Below are positions 22,021-30,905 of a DNA stretch of 64,000 nucleotides, piece after piece. Numbering within the stretch: position 1 is the first letter of the stretch; each line of letters starts with the position of its first letter. Below the pieces are notes generated by a model. It saw nothing but the letters and a program-made list of their open reading frames with translations. It did not search any database and had not been told where the DNA came from. The stretch is from Aquabacterium sp. A3 (lineage in GTDB: Bacteria; Pseudomonadota; Gammaproteobacteria; Burkholderiales; Burkholderiaceae_C): NCBI RefSeq assembly GCF_038069945.1, contig NZ_JBBPEV010000005.1:124001-188000 (forward strand), read 5' to 3'. The translations under genes and the position numbers were made by a program.

Positions 22021-22932
22021 ATGCATCGGCCCATCCTGCACCATTACAACGAGTCCCCCTATGCCGAAAAAGCCCGCCTGATGCTGGGCTACAAGGGCCT
22101 GGCCTGGCGCTCCGTGAAGGTGCCCCGCATCGCGCCCAAGCCAGACCTGACGGCCTTGACGGGGGGCTACCGCAAGGTGCCGGTGCTGCAAATGGGCGCC
22201 GACGTTTATGCCGACACCCGCCTGATCGCCGAAGTGCTTGACGGGCTGACACCCTCCCCTCCGCTGACAGCGCGTCGTGGGCATTTTGACGACGTCATCG
22301 CGCACTGGGTGGACAACGTGCTCTTTGGCAAGGCGGTGGGCTACACCTTTGGCGCATTGGCCGACGTGCTGCCGGAGGCTTTGCTGGCCGACCGTGCCGC
22401 CTTGCGCGGCGCCCCGCTGGATCGCGCGGCGCTCAAGCAAGCACTGCCAACCATCACGCAAGAGTTGACAGGCCTCATGGGATGGCTGGGCACCGCGCTG
22501 GGTGGCACCTCGCCCTTTGTGAACGGCAGCACCCCTGGCAATGGCGATTTCACCTTGTACGCCACCTTGTGGTTCATGCAAAACGGCGGATTCGATTTCT
22601 CTCACTGCCCTGCGGCGCAGGCCTGGATGGGGCGCATGGCGGCGTTCGGCCATGGAGAGCGGCAGGAAATCTCGGCTGAAGAGGCTTTGATCGAAGCCGC
22701 TGCGGCCCTGCCCGCCCCCTTGCCTTGCGAGCCCTTCACCCCCGAGAGCGGCGGGCTGCAAGCCGGCCAAACCGTGGTGGTCACGCCCGAACAACTGGGG
22801 CGTGGCACGAGTGTGACCGGGGCCCTGGTGAGCTTGCTGAATCACCGCATGACGCTTCGTCTGCACACGGCGCGCTGCGGCGAGGTGCATGTGCACTTTC
22901 CGCGCGCAGGTTACCGGATTGAACCCGTTTGA
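22021..22932 (+). CDS. Glutathione S-transferase family protein
   Basis: The 303-residue protein begins with a thioredoxin-like GST N-domain (PILHHYNESPYAEKARLMLGYKGLAW) with the ...YRKVPVLQ segment that holds the cis-proline and the ADTRLIAEVL stretch for the glutathione gamma-glutamyl group. An all-helical C-domain follows. About 60 extra C-terminal residues (from about 240) are beta-rich and not part of the standard GST fold. I used the ATG at 22021, where homology starts; in-frame ATGs at 21979 and 21988 are possible and none has a clear ribosome-binding sequence. The gene is divergent from the AraC-type regulator and followed 9 bases later by a second GST. Confidence 0.8.
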   Translation: MHRPILHHYNESPYAEKARLMLGYKGLAWRSVKVPRIAPKPDLTALTGGYRKVPVLQMGADVYADTRLIAEVLDGLTPSPPLTARRGHFDDVIAHWVDNVLFGKAVGYTFGALADVLPEALLADRAALRGAPLDRAALKQALPTITQELTGLMGWLGTALGGTSPFVNGSTPGNGDFTLYATLWFMQNGGFDFSHCPAAQAWMGRMAAFGHGERQEISAEEALIEAAAALPAPLPCEPFTPESGGLQAGQTVVVTPEQLGRGTSVTGALVSLLNHRMTLRLHTARCGEVHVHFPRAGYRIEPV

Positions 22933-22941
22933 GACTGCGCC

Positions 22942-23751
22942 ATGCGCGCCCATGCCATGCCAACCCTGACGCTCTATACCTTTGCCATGTCTCACTACAG
23001 CGAAAAGATCCGCTGGACGCTGGACGTGAGCCACATCGCTTACCGAGAAGTCTGCCTGAGCCCGGCCTTCCACATCGCACCGGCCCTGCGCATGGGGGGG
23101 CGCGGCCAGACCACCTTGCCCATCATTCAAGGCGATGGCGAGTCGGTTCAGGACAGCCCCCGCATCCTGCGCTGGTTGCAGGCCCACCATGGCCCGCTGG
23201 CCGTGATGCCCTCGGAGTTCGATACCTTGCTGCGCGATGTGGAGCGCCGAATCGATGCCATCGGCAAAGATGTGGCGCGGCTGCTTTATGCAGGCGCCTT
23301 TGGGGTGGCCGACGAGCACATCCTCAAATTGTGGACCGACCATGCCAGCCCGCTGCAGGCCGCCTTCATCCGCACGTCGTATCCGATCATGCGGTGGGTG
23401 TTCAGGCAAAAGCTGCAGATCAAGCCGCGGCGCGTGGCGCTGGCCAGGCAACGCATCGCCGAGACGCTGGATTGGCTGGAGCGGCAATTGTCCAACGGTC
23501 GCATCCACCTGGTGGGCGAAAGCCTGACCGTGGCCGACATCACCGCCGCATCGCTGCTGGCACCGCTGGCCTGCCCGGACCAACACCCGGTCTATGGTGA
23601 TCCGGCGTACCGCGAGGGCATGCGCATGGCCCTGCAGGAATGGGCGGACCGCCCGGCCATCGCCTGGGTGTTGCACATGTATGCACAACATCGTGGTCCC
23701 ATGCGGGGTGGCGCGCTCCAGGTGCCGCAGAACAGGCAGAATGGGTCTTGA
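22942..23751 (+). CDS. Glutathione S-transferase family protein
   Basis: The 269-residue product has a GST N-domain (LTLYTFAMSHYSEKIRWTLDVSHIAYREV) with an SxYSEK active-site-like motif, a TLPII segment with the cis-Pro and an ESVQDSPRILRWL segment for glutathione binding. A helical C-domain ends with LVGESLTVADITAASLL, the N-capping box typical of the superfamily. An in-frame ATG at 22957 may be the real start. It follows the first GST with a nine-base gap, so both are probably co-transcribed. Substrates cannot be deduced. Confidence 0.82.
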   Translation: MRAHAMPTLTLYTFAMSHYSEKIRWTLDVSHIAYREVCLSPAFHIAPALRMGGRGQTTLPIIQGDGESVQDSPRILRWLQAHHGPLAVMPSEFDTLLRDVERRIDAIGKDVARLLYAGAFGVADEHILKLWTDHASPLQAAFIRTSYPIMRWVFRQKLQIKPRRVALARQRIAETLDWLERQLSNGRIHLVGESLTVADITAASLLAPLACPDQHPVYGDPAYREGMRMALQEWADRPAIAWVLHMYAQHRGPMRGGALQVPQNRQNGS

Positions 23752-23764
23752 AGGAGACCATGAC

Positions 23765-24052
23765 ATGAACCAGGACGAGATGAAAGCCCTGCTGCAGACA
23801 CTGCACACCGAACTGGCTGCCCGCCCCCAGGTGGATGCCGCCACCCGTGAGGCTCTGCAAGCGCTGGATGCCGACATCCAGCGGGTGCTGGCGCAATCGG
23901 GTGCGGCAGCCAACGACCCTCAAGGCCCTGGCGAACAGGATGACATCACCGTGCTGGCGCAAACGCTGGAAGCCCGCCTGGAGGCGGATCATCCCGTGTT
24001 GGTGGGCACGCTGCGCGATCTGATGGACCGCCTGGGCAAGATGGGGATCTGA
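23765..24052 (+). CDS. DUF4404 family protein
   Basis: This 95-residue acidic helical protein (MNQDEMKALLQTLHTEL ... LEADHPVLVGTLRDLMDRLGKMGI) matches the small DUF4404 family by its N-terminal L-x2-LH-x-EL pattern and C-terminal HP.L...L..LMD.LGKMGI motif. The function of the family is unknown. An AAGGAG sequence at 23751-23756 stands eight bases from the ATG and overlaps the stop of the GST gene. Another ATG five bases earlier runs directly into a stop. Confidence 0.75.
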   Translation: MNQDEMKALLQTLHTELAARPQVDAATREALQALDADIQRVLAQSGAAANDPQGPGEQDDITVLAQTLEARLEADHPVLVGTLRDLMDRLGKMGI

Positions 24053-24064
24053 GTTGGTCCGCGC

Positions 24065-25699
24065 TCACTGAGCCAAGGCCTGGCCAAGATCGGCCAGGCT
24101 GGCTGCCACCAGGGTGCGGGTGTAGGCGTGCTGCGGCTGCGTGAGCACCTGCTGCACCGGCCCGTGCTCGACCACCTGGCCCGCCTTCATCACGATCACG
24201 TCGTGGGCCATGGCCGCCACCACCTCCACATCGTGGGTGATGAGCAGGTAGCTCAGGCCCCGCTCGCGCTGGAAGCGCTGCAACAGGGCCAGGATCTGTT
24301 TCTGGATGGTCACGTCCAGGGCGCTGGTGGGCTCGTCCAGCACCAGCACCTGCGGCTCGACGATCAGCGCCCGCGCCATGGCCAGACGCTGGCGCTGGCC
24401 ACCCGAGAACTCGTGCGGGTAGCGCGACAACAGGCGAGGAAACTGGGCCTCGGTCAGACCCACCTCGGCCAGCATGGCCTCCACGCGTGCGCGACGTTGC
24501 GCCGCATCCACCTCCGGGTGGTGAATGAGCAGCCCCTCGCCCACCAGCTCTTCCACCGTCATGCGGGGTGAGAGTGACGAGAACGGGTCCTGAAACACCA
24601 CCTGCACCTGCCGCCGCAAAGGTTTGTCGCGCCGGGGCTGGTGCTGCCAGGCCTGGCCCATGACGGTCAGCCCCCCTTCGGCGGGCTGCAAACCCAGCGC
24701 GGCCAGCGCCAGTGTGGATTTGCCAGAGCCTGATTCACCGATCACGGCCAGCGTGTGACCGGCCTTGAGCTGGAAGTTGACGCCGCGCACCGCATCGAAC
24801 CGGCCGGAGCGGAACCAACCCGCCACACCGGGGCGGGGCACCTTGTAGCCCACGTCCACGCCCTGCCCTTGCACCTGCACGACCGCATTGGCGGGGGGCT
24901 GGTAAGCGGTGTCGCGCAATGGGCGGCTGTCCAGCAGCTTGCGGGTGTAGGGGTGCTCAGGGGTGGTAAACACGGTTTGCACCGGGCCGGTTTCCACCAG
25001 CACGCCGCGCTCCATCACGGCCACGCGGTCAGCAAAGTGGCGCACCAGGTGCAGGTCGTGCGTGATCATGAGCACCGCCATGCCATGTTGACGCTGCAAA
25101 TCGGCCAGCAGATCGAGGATCTGGCCGCGCAGGGTCACATCCAGCGCGGTGGTGGGCTCGTCGGCCAGCAAGAGCTTGGGCTGACAGGCCAGTGCCATGG
25201 CGATCATGGCCCGCTGACGCTGCCCACCCGACAACTGGTGGGGATAGGCCTGGGCCCGGCGCGCCGGCTCCGGGATGCCGGTGGTGGCCAGCAACTCCAC
25301 CGCACGGCGCCAGGCTTCCTTGCGGGTGGTGAGCTGGTGCAGCTCGATCACTTCGGCGATCTGGTCGCCAATCGTGTACAGCGGGTTCAGCGCCGTCATG
25401 GGCTCCTGAAAGATGACGGCCACGTCGCGGCCGCGCACCTCGCGCAGGCTGGGCTCGTCCAGGGCCAAGAGGTCGCGCCGCCCTTCGGGCGTGTTGAGCC
25501 AGGCCTGGCCGCTCACCTGGGCCTGGGGCAGCAAGCGCAGCAGGCTGAGCGCCGTGATGCTCTTGCCCGAACCCGACTCTCCCACCAGGGCCAGTTTTTC
25601 GCCCGGGGCGATCTGCAGGTCCAGCCCATGCACCACGGGCTTGCCGGCAAAGCCCACCTGCAGGCCACGCACATCGAGCAAAGGCACGGGGCCACTCAT
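24065..25699 (-). CDS. yejF: Peptide ABC transporter ATP-binding protein with two ATPase domains (YejF type)
   Basis: YejF is the energising subunit of the YejABEF peptide importer. The 544-residue protein holds two complete ABC domains: the first with [18 protein letters not shown] and LLLADEPTTALD, the second with GESGSGKS, FSGGQRQRLAM and LVLDEPTSALD. The double-domain form is characteristic of YejF and differs from the paired OppD/OppF proteins. The start at 25699 gives the MSGPVPLLDVRGL beginning expected for the family and shares one base with the yejE stop (TGATG). It is the last gene of the ldcA-yejABEF unit. Confidence 0.93.
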   Translation of the reverse strand: MSGPVPLLDVRGLQVGFAGKPVVHGLDLQIAPGEKLALVGESGSGKSITALSLLRLLPQAQVSGQAWLNTPEGRRDLLALDEPSLREVRGRDVAVIFQEPMTALNPLYTIGDQIAEVIELHQLTTRKEAWRRAVELLATTGIPEPARRAQAYPHQLSGGQRQRAMIAMALACQPKLLLADEPTTALDVTLRGQILDLLADLQRQHGMAVLMITHDLHLVRHFADRVAVMERGVLVETGPVQTVFTTPEHPYTRKLLDSRPLRDTAYQPPANAVVQVQGQGVDVGYKVPRPGVAGWFRSGRFDAVRGVNFQLKAGHTLAVIGESGSGKSTLALAALGLQPAEGGLTVMGQAWQHQPRRDKPLRRQVQVVFQDPFSSLSPRMTVEELVGEGLLIHHPEVDAAQRRARVEAMLAEVGLTEAQFPRLLSRYPHEFSGGQRQRLAMARALIVEPQVLVLDEPTSALDVTIQKQILALLQRFQRERGLSYLLITHDVEVVAAMAHDVIVMKAGQVVEHGPVQQVLTQPQHAYTRTLVAASLADLGQALAQ

Positions 25700-26778
25700 C
25701 ACATCTGCTCCTTGCGGGGGTCCAGCGCATCGCGCAGGGCATCGCCCATGAAGGTCAACAACAGCAAGGTGCTCACCAGCACCGCGAAGGTGGACAGCGA
25801 AATCCACCAGGCGTCGAGGTTGTTCTTGCCCTGCTCCAGCAATTCGCCCAGGCTGGGGGTGCCCAGCGGCACGCCCAGGCCCAGAAAGTCGAGCGAGGTG
25901 AGCGCCAGAATGGCCGCGCTCATGCGGAACGGCAGGAAGGTGACCACGGGCGTCATGCTGTTGGGCAGGATGTGGCGGCGGATGACCTGCCAGTTGCTCA
26001 GGCCCATGGCACGGGCGGCACGCACGTAATCCAGCTGGCGGTTGCGCAAGAACTCGGCGCGCACGTAATCCGACAGGCTGATCCAGCCGAACAGGCTGAG
26101 CAAGAGCAGCAGCAGGCCCAGGCTGGGCGAAAACACCGCCGAGAAGATGATGAGCAGGTACAGCTCGGGCATGGAGCCCCAGATCTCGATGCCGCGCTGC
26201 ATCAAGAGGTCGGTGCGCCCGCCATAAAAGCCCTGGATGGCCCCCACCACCACACCCAGCAGCACGCCAATCGCCGTCAGCGCCAGGCCAAACAGCACCG
26301 ACACGCGAAAGCCATACAGCAGGCGCGCGAACACATCACGGCCTCGGTCGTCAGTGCCCAGCCAATTCTCGGCCGATGGCGGCGCCGGGTTGGGCGAGGA
26401 CGCAAAGTAGTTGATGGTGCTGTGGTGCGATCGGTTCAGCGGGTACAGCGCCCAGTTGCCGGGTTGCTGGAACTGCTCCAGGATGAAGGGGTCGAGGTAG
26501 TCGGTAGAGGTTTCGAAATCACCGCCGAAGGTGGTTTCGGGCAGGTCTTGCACCACGGGCACAAACCACTGGCCCTGGTAACGCGCCAGCAGGGGCTTGT
26601 CGTTGGAGATCAGCTCGGCCACCAGGCTGAGCACCACCAGCGTCACAAACAGCACCATGCTCCAGTAACCCAGGCGGTTTTGTTTGAACCGCAGCCAGGC
26701 GCGCCGGGATGGCGACAGGCCCAAGGGCACGGCCGGGGCCACAGAAGTGGAAGGGGTAGGCATCGTGGCGCTGCTCAT
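25699..26778 (-). CDS. yejE: Peptide ABC transporter permease (YejE type)
   Basis: This is one of two inner-membrane permeases of the YejABEF importer. The 359-residue protein starts with a cytosolic segment and a first membrane helix (about 40-60). A long periplasmic section with the family motif PLLARYQGQWFVPV...ETTFGGDFET.TDY follows. Then come five helices with the BPD_transp_1 EAA loop (ARAMGLSNWQVIRRHILPNSMTPV) that docks to the ATPase. I start at 26778 (MSSATMP), two bases after the yejB stop, rather than at an earlier in-frame codon inside yejB. Confidence 0.93.
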   Translation of the reverse strand: MSSATMPTPSTSVAPAVPLGLSPSRRAWLRFKQNRLGYWSMVLFVTLVVLSLVAELISNDKPLLARYQGQWFVPVVQDLPETTFGGDFETSTDYLDPFILEQFQQPGNWALYPLNRSHHSTINYFASSPNPAPPSAENWLGTDDRGRDVFARLLYGFRVSVLFGLALTAIGVLLGVVVGAIQGFYGGRTDLLMQRGIEIWGSMPELYLLIIFSAVFSPSLGLLLLLLSLFGWISLSDYVRAEFLRNRQLDYVRAARAMGLSNWQVIRRHILPNSMTPVVTFLPFRMSAAILALTSLDFLGLGVPLGTPSLGELLEQGKNNLDAWWISLSTFAVLVSTLLLLTFMGDALRDALDPRKEQM

Positions 26779-26780
26779 GC

Positions 26781-27821
26781 TCAACCGTCCAGCTTCACAC
26801 GGGGGTCGACCCACACATAACAAAGATCACTGATGAGCTTGGTGAACAAGCCGATCAGGGTGAACAGGTACAAGGTGCCCATGACCACGGGGTAGTCACG
26901 CCGAATGACCGACTCGTACCCCAACAGGCCCAGGCCATCCAGGGTGAACAGGGTTTCGATCAGCAGCGAGCCCGCAAAGAAGGCACCAATGAAGGCCGCC
27001 GGGAAGCCGGTCACCAGGGGGATGAGGGCGTTGCGGAACACGTGCTTCCACAACACGCGGCGCTCGGCCAGGCCTTTGGCGCGGGCGGTGAGCACGTACT
27101 GCTTGCGGATCTCGTCCAGAAACGCGTTTTTGGTGAGCATGGTGACCACGGCAAAACTGCCCAGCACGCTGGCCGTGACCGGCAATGTGATGTGCCAGAG
27201 GTAATCCACCACCTTGCCCCACAGGCTGAGTTCTTCCCAGTTGGCTGAGGTGAGCCCGCGCAGCGGGAACCACTGCAGGAACGAGCCGCCCCCAAACAGC
27301 ACCAGCAAGGCCACGCCCAAGACGAATCCTGGGATGGCATAGCCCGCCAGCACGAGCAGGCTGGTCGTCATGTCAAAGCGTGAGCCTGCCCGCACCGCCT
27401 TGGCGATGCCCAGCGGCACCGACACCAGGTAGCTCAGAAAGAAGGTCCACAGCCCCAAGCTGATGGAGACGGGCAGCTTTTCCTTGATCAGCGTCCACAC
27501 ATCCTTGTGATGCACAAAGCTGCGCCCCAGGTCGAAGGTGGCGTACGACACCACCATGTCCACGAACCGCACATGCGCAGGCTTGTCAAAGCCGTACAAC
27601 TTCTTGAGCTCTTCCACCTGGGCTGGGTCCACCCCCTGACGCCCACGATAGTCAGAGGCCGGACCAGCCTTCTCGCCGCCGGTGGTGCGCGCGTTCAGTT
27701 GTGACAGCACCTGCTCCACCGGCCCGCCCGGCACGAACTGGATCACGGTGAAAGTGAGCAACAGCACCCCCAACAAGGTGGGCACCATCAGCAATAGACG
27801 TTTGAGGATGTAGGCCCACAT
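26781..27821 (-). CDS. yejB: Peptide ABC transporter permease (YejB type)
   Basis: The second permease of YejABEF has 346 residues. It shows the typical N-terminal YILKRLLLMVPTLLGVLLLTFTVIQFVPGGPVEQ helix, a long loop with the Yej-specific GVDP.QVEELKKLYGFD stretch, and a C-terminal EAA motif (ARAKGLAERRVLWKHVFRNALIPLVTG). The ATG at 27821 overlaps the yejA stop by one base (TGATG), which argues for this start over a further ATG four codons upstream. Confidence 0.93.
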   Translation of the reverse strand: MWAYILKRLLLMVPTLLGVLLLTFTVIQFVPGGPVEQVLSQLNARTTGGEKAGPASDYRGRQGVDPAQVEELKKLYGFDKPAHVRFVDMVVSYATFDLGRSFVHHKDVWTLIKEKLPVSISLGLWTFFLSYLVSVPLGIAKAVRAGSRFDMTTSLLVLAGYAIPGFVLGVALLVLFGGGSFLQWFPLRGLTSANWEELSLWGKVVDYLWHITLPVTASVLGSFAVVTMLTKNAFLDEIRKQYVLTARAKGLAERRVLWKHVFRNALIPLVTGFPAAFIGAFFAGSLLIETLFTLDGLGLLGYESVIRRDYPVVMGTLYLFTLIGLFTKLISDLCYVWVDPRVKLDG

Positions 27822-29701
27822 CAGCGGCTCCACCAGGTGGCCATGGCCCAGACGTCGGGCCGGTAATAACTGGGCGGCGCCTCGGGCATGCCGAAGCGCC
27901 CTCCCCGGTACGCCACCCGGTAGGTGTTGGAGTACCAGTGGAAGATCGTGTAATGCCCGTGGCGCAGCACGCGGTCCAGCGCGCGGGTCAGCACGGCGAG
28001 TTCGGCCCGCGATTGCACACTGGCGATGCGGTCCAGCAAGGCATCGACCGCCGGGTCGGACACGCCCATCAGGTTGGACGAACCCTCAACCTGGGCCATG
28101 GACGAGTGATAAAACTGGCGCAACTCGGCCCCGGGGATGAGCCGTGCCGGCAGGGCCAGGCTGACGGCCTCGAACTCAAAGCGCTTCATGCGCTTTTCGT
28201 ACACGGCATAGTCCACCACCCGGTAGCTGGCCTGGATGCCCAGCTTCTGCAGGTTGCGGATCATGGGCGCCACCACGCGCCCCATGCTGGGCGAGTTGTC
28301 CAGAAACTCGATGGTGAGCGGCTGTCCGCGGTCATTGACCAGCTTGCCTTCGCGCAAGCGCCAACCCGCCTGGGCCAGCAGATCGCGGGCCTGGCGCAGG
28401 TTGCCGCGCAAGGAGTTGGGCGGCGCGGTGTTGGCCGGCTGGGGCACCGGCTGGGTGAACACCGCCGCGGGCAGGCGCGCACGCAGCGGGTTCAGCAGCG
28501 CCAGCTCATCCTCGCCCGGCAGGCCCTTGGCTTCATATTCGGTGTTGGTGAAGTAGCTGTTGAGCCGGGTGTAGATGTTGTAGAACAGCTGCCGGTTCAT
28601 CCATTCGTAGTCCATGGCCATGCCGATGGCCTGACGCACGCGCGGGTCTTTGAACTTGTCCAGCCGGGTGTTGAAAATGAAGCCCTGGAAGTTGGCCGGG
28701 TTGCCGTGGGGCAAGGTTTGCTTGACCAGCTCGCCCGAATCGAACTTGCGCCCCTTGTACTGGCGCACCCAGTCTTTGGCGATGTAGGACTGGATGAAAT
28801 CGAACTCACCAGCCTTGAAGCCTTCGAACGCCGACACGTTGTCGGTGTACATCCGGTAGGTGATGCGGTCAAAGTTGAACAAGCCCTTGCGCACGTTCAG
28901 ATCTTTGCCCCAGTAATTGGGGTCGCGCTGGTAGGTGATGTCGCGGTTGTTGACCACGCGCCCGATTCGGTATGGCCCCGACGCAATGGGATGCTCGGTG
29001 ATGATCTGATCGAAGGGCTTGGCCTGGCCATTGACCATGCCCCATCGGTGGCTGAACACCGGCAGGCCGCCCACGATGAGGGGAAGCTCCGCATCCTTCT
29101 GATGGAATTCGAAGCGCACGGTGCGTTCGCCAGTCACGACCAGGCGCTTGACGCCCGAAAAATACGCCGGGTACTGCGGCGACACGGCCTTGCTGGTCAG
29201 CACGTCAAACGAGTGCTTCACATCCTTGGCCAGCACCGGGTCGCCATTGTGGAAACGCGCCCGGGGGTTGAGCCTGAAGGTCACGCTCAGGCCATCGGGT
29301 GCCACGCTCACATCCTCGGCCAGCAGGCCGTAAGCGGTGGCGGGCTCGTCCATGGTGCCCACCAGCAGGGTCTCGAACACCAGCGCCTCCAGGCCGGGTG
29401 GCGACGTGCCCTTGAGGGTGAACGGGTTGTACTTGTCAAAGCTGTTGGCGATCAACGGGGCCACCAGGGCCATGGTGCCGCCCTTGGGGGCCTGGGGATT
29501 GACGTAGTCAAAGTGGCTGAAGTCTGCGGGGTACTTGATGTCGCCAAACTGCGAATAGGCGTGGGCCGCCACCGACCACCGAGGCACCAAGGCCAGGCAC
29601 AGGCCCAGCACCAGCCCGGCCAGGGCCCATGCCCAGCCGTGTCGGCCCTGTGAATGCGCTGACCGCGCTGACTGCTTCACCACCTGCCTGCCGATGATCA
29701 A
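27821..29701 (-). CDS. yejA: Periplasmic peptide-binding protein of an ABC importer (YejA type)
   Basis: YejA captures peptides in the periplasm for the YejBE permease. The 626-residue product has an extended N-terminus and a signal peptide (hydrophobic core WALAGLVLGLCLALV, cleavage likely after VAAHA). The cluster-C solute-binding fold of the SBP_bac_5 family follows, with YPADFSHFDYVNPQAPKGGTM and the FNTRLDKFKDPRVRQAIGMAMDYEWMN region typical of YejA. I choose a TTG start at 29701 because GGAGGA at 29708-29713 is ideally spaced; another TTG at 29740 lacks such a site. Related YejABEF systems import microcin C-like peptides and, in Rhizobiales, muropeptides. Confidence 0.88.
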   Translation of the reverse strand: MIIGRQVVKQSARSAHSQGRHGWAWALAGLVLGLCLALVPRWSVAAHAYSQFGDIKYPADFSHFDYVNPQAPKGGTMALVAPLIANSFDKYNPFTLKGTSPPGLEALVFETLLVGTMDEPATAYGLLAEDVSVAPDGLSVTFRLNPRARFHNGDPVLAKDVKHSFDVLTSKAVSPQYPAYFSGVKRLVVTGERTVRFEFHQKDAELPLIVGGLPVFSHRWGMVNGQAKPFDQIITEHPIASGPYRIGRVVNNRDITYQRDPNYWGKDLNVRKGLFNFDRITYRMYTDNVSAFEGFKAGEFDFIQSYIAKDWVRQYKGRKFDSGELVKQTLPHGNPANFQGFIFNTRLDKFKDPRVRQAIGMAMDYEWMNRQLFYNIYTRLNSYFTNTEYEAKGLPGEDELALLNPLRARLPAAVFTQPVPQPANTAPPNSLRGNLRQARDLLAQAGWRLREGKLVNDRGQPLTIEFLDNSPSMGRVVAPMIRNLQKLGIQASYRVVDYAVYEKRMKRFEFEAVSLALPARLIPGAELRQFYHSSMAQVEGSSNLMGVSDPAVDALLDRIASVQSRAELAVLTRALDRVLRHGHYTIFHWYSNTYRVAYRGGRFGMPEAPPSYYRPDVWAMATWWSR

Positions 29702-29745
29702 ACCCGTTCCTCCAAGGTGTCGCACTGAAATCCTGCTCAACTAGC

Positions 29746-30741
29746 CTACCAGAGCACCAAAGCGTCACGCCCCTCGACCACCACATGCACTTTGCGACCC
29801 ACGGGCAAGGTCACTTTCACCGGCACGTGGCCAAAGGGCAGCCCGGTGAGGATGGGCGCGCGTGTGTGCTGCCGCACATGGGCCACCATGCACTTGAGGG
29901 TGTAGCCGCGGTCCAGCGGCGACTTGCGGTAGCCCGTGAACTGGCCCAGCAGCACCGCCTTTTGGGCATCCAGCACGCCCGCTTGTTGCAACTGCAGCAG
30001 GCAACGCTCGACACGGTAAGGGTGCTCGTTGACATCCTCCAGAAACAAAACACCGCCCTTGACCTTGGGAAAGTGCGGCGTGCCCAGCAAGGACACCAGC
30101 ACACTCAGGTTGCCGCCCCACAGGGTGCCTTGCACGTCCAGACCGTCAAAACCGGCCTCGGTGCGAAAGCCTGTGGCCTCCAGCAAGCCGGTGACGGCCT
30201 CGGCAAAACAAGCCTGGGTGACGTCATCACCACCGTCTGGCTGGCTGGCATCGCCAAAATCACCACAGGCCATTGGCCCGGCCCACAGCCCGGCGGTCAC
30301 GCCATGCCCCACCCTGCTCGGGCCCGCGGCCTTGTGCGCCATGGCCGCCAGGTGAAAGGCCGTGAGATCGCTGTAACCCACCCAGGCGGTGCCCTGCTCA
30401 ACGCTGCGGGCCACGAGCGACCAGTCGATGCGGTCCAGCAAACGGGTCAACCCATATCCACCGCGAGTGGCCAGCGCCACGTCGGGCGCCAGGGTGGCCA
30501 CCCGATGGACCGTGCTCAGACGCATGTCGTCATCGCCGGCGAAACGCTGGTGACGCGCCAGCGCCGACTCATCGAGTGCGGCCTCAAACCCCATGGCCTT
30601 GAGGCGCTTGACGGCACGACGTGCCGAGGCCGCCTGTGGCACGACGCCCGCCGGGCTGTACACCAGCACCGACCCCAACGGGTGGGCGTGATCAGAACAT
30701 TCAGATGGGTGCACAAATACCTCGACAAAAACGCGCAGCAC
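29746..30741 (-). CDS. ldcA: LD-carboxypeptidase (murein tetrapeptide carboxypeptidase, S66 family)
   Basis: LdcA removes the terminal D-Ala from murein tetrapeptides in the cytoplasm during peptidoglycan recycling. The 331-residue product carries the S66 serine nucleophile in VGYSDLTAFH, the LWGGNLSVL segment, the catalytic Glu in LFLEDVNEHPYRVER and the His in LPFGHVPVK. The start is GTG at 30741; the true start could be slightly downstream, since homology begins near HPLGSVLVYSPAG. It stands directly upstream of yejA on the same strand, and a shared transcript would link peptide uptake to murein recycling. Confidence 0.9.
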   Translation of the reverse strand: MLRVFVEVFVHPSECSDHAHPLGSVLVYSPAGVVPQAASARRAVKRLKAMGFEAALDESALARHQRFAGDDDMRLSTVHRVATLAPDVALATRGGYGLTRLLDRIDWSLVARSVEQGTAWVGYSDLTAFHLAAMAHKAAGPSRVGHGVTAGLWAGPMACGDFGDASQPDGGDDVTQACFAEAVTGLLEATGFRTEAGFDGLDVQGTLWGGNLSVLVSLLGTPHFPKVKGGVLFLEDVNEHPYRVERCLLQLQQAGVLDAQKAVLLGQFTGYRKSPLDRGYTLKCMVAHVRQHTRAPILTGLPFGHVPVKVTLPVGRKVHVVVEGRDALVLW

Positions 30742-30809
30742 CTGAGTCTACGGGCTGCGGTGCCATGGGCAGCCGCGCTGGTGCACGGTGTTGTGCATGC
30801 CCCCGCATT

Positions 30810-30870
30810 CCTTATCAACTTTTCAATTAACAATAAAACAAAATATCTGTTTTTCTTATATAAGAGCATG
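30810..30870 (+). promoter_or_regulatory. AT-rich promoter region of the CysB-type gene
   Basis: A strongly AT-rich block stands out from its GC-rich surroundings and lies 36-96 bases before the regulator start. It contains TTAACA (30827-30832) and TATATA/TATAAG (30857-30864), but the spacing does not form one clean sigma-70 promoter. It may hold the promoter plus an autoregulatory CysB-type site, as known for cysB genes. Confidence 0.4.
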
Positions 30871-30905
30871 GAAAGAATGCCTGCACCTCACCACCCCGTC
30901 GCACC

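Noticed and set aside
27938..29653. 571-codon open frame opposite yejA
   Set aside because: Antisense shadow; the minus-strand yejA has signal peptide and family motifs.
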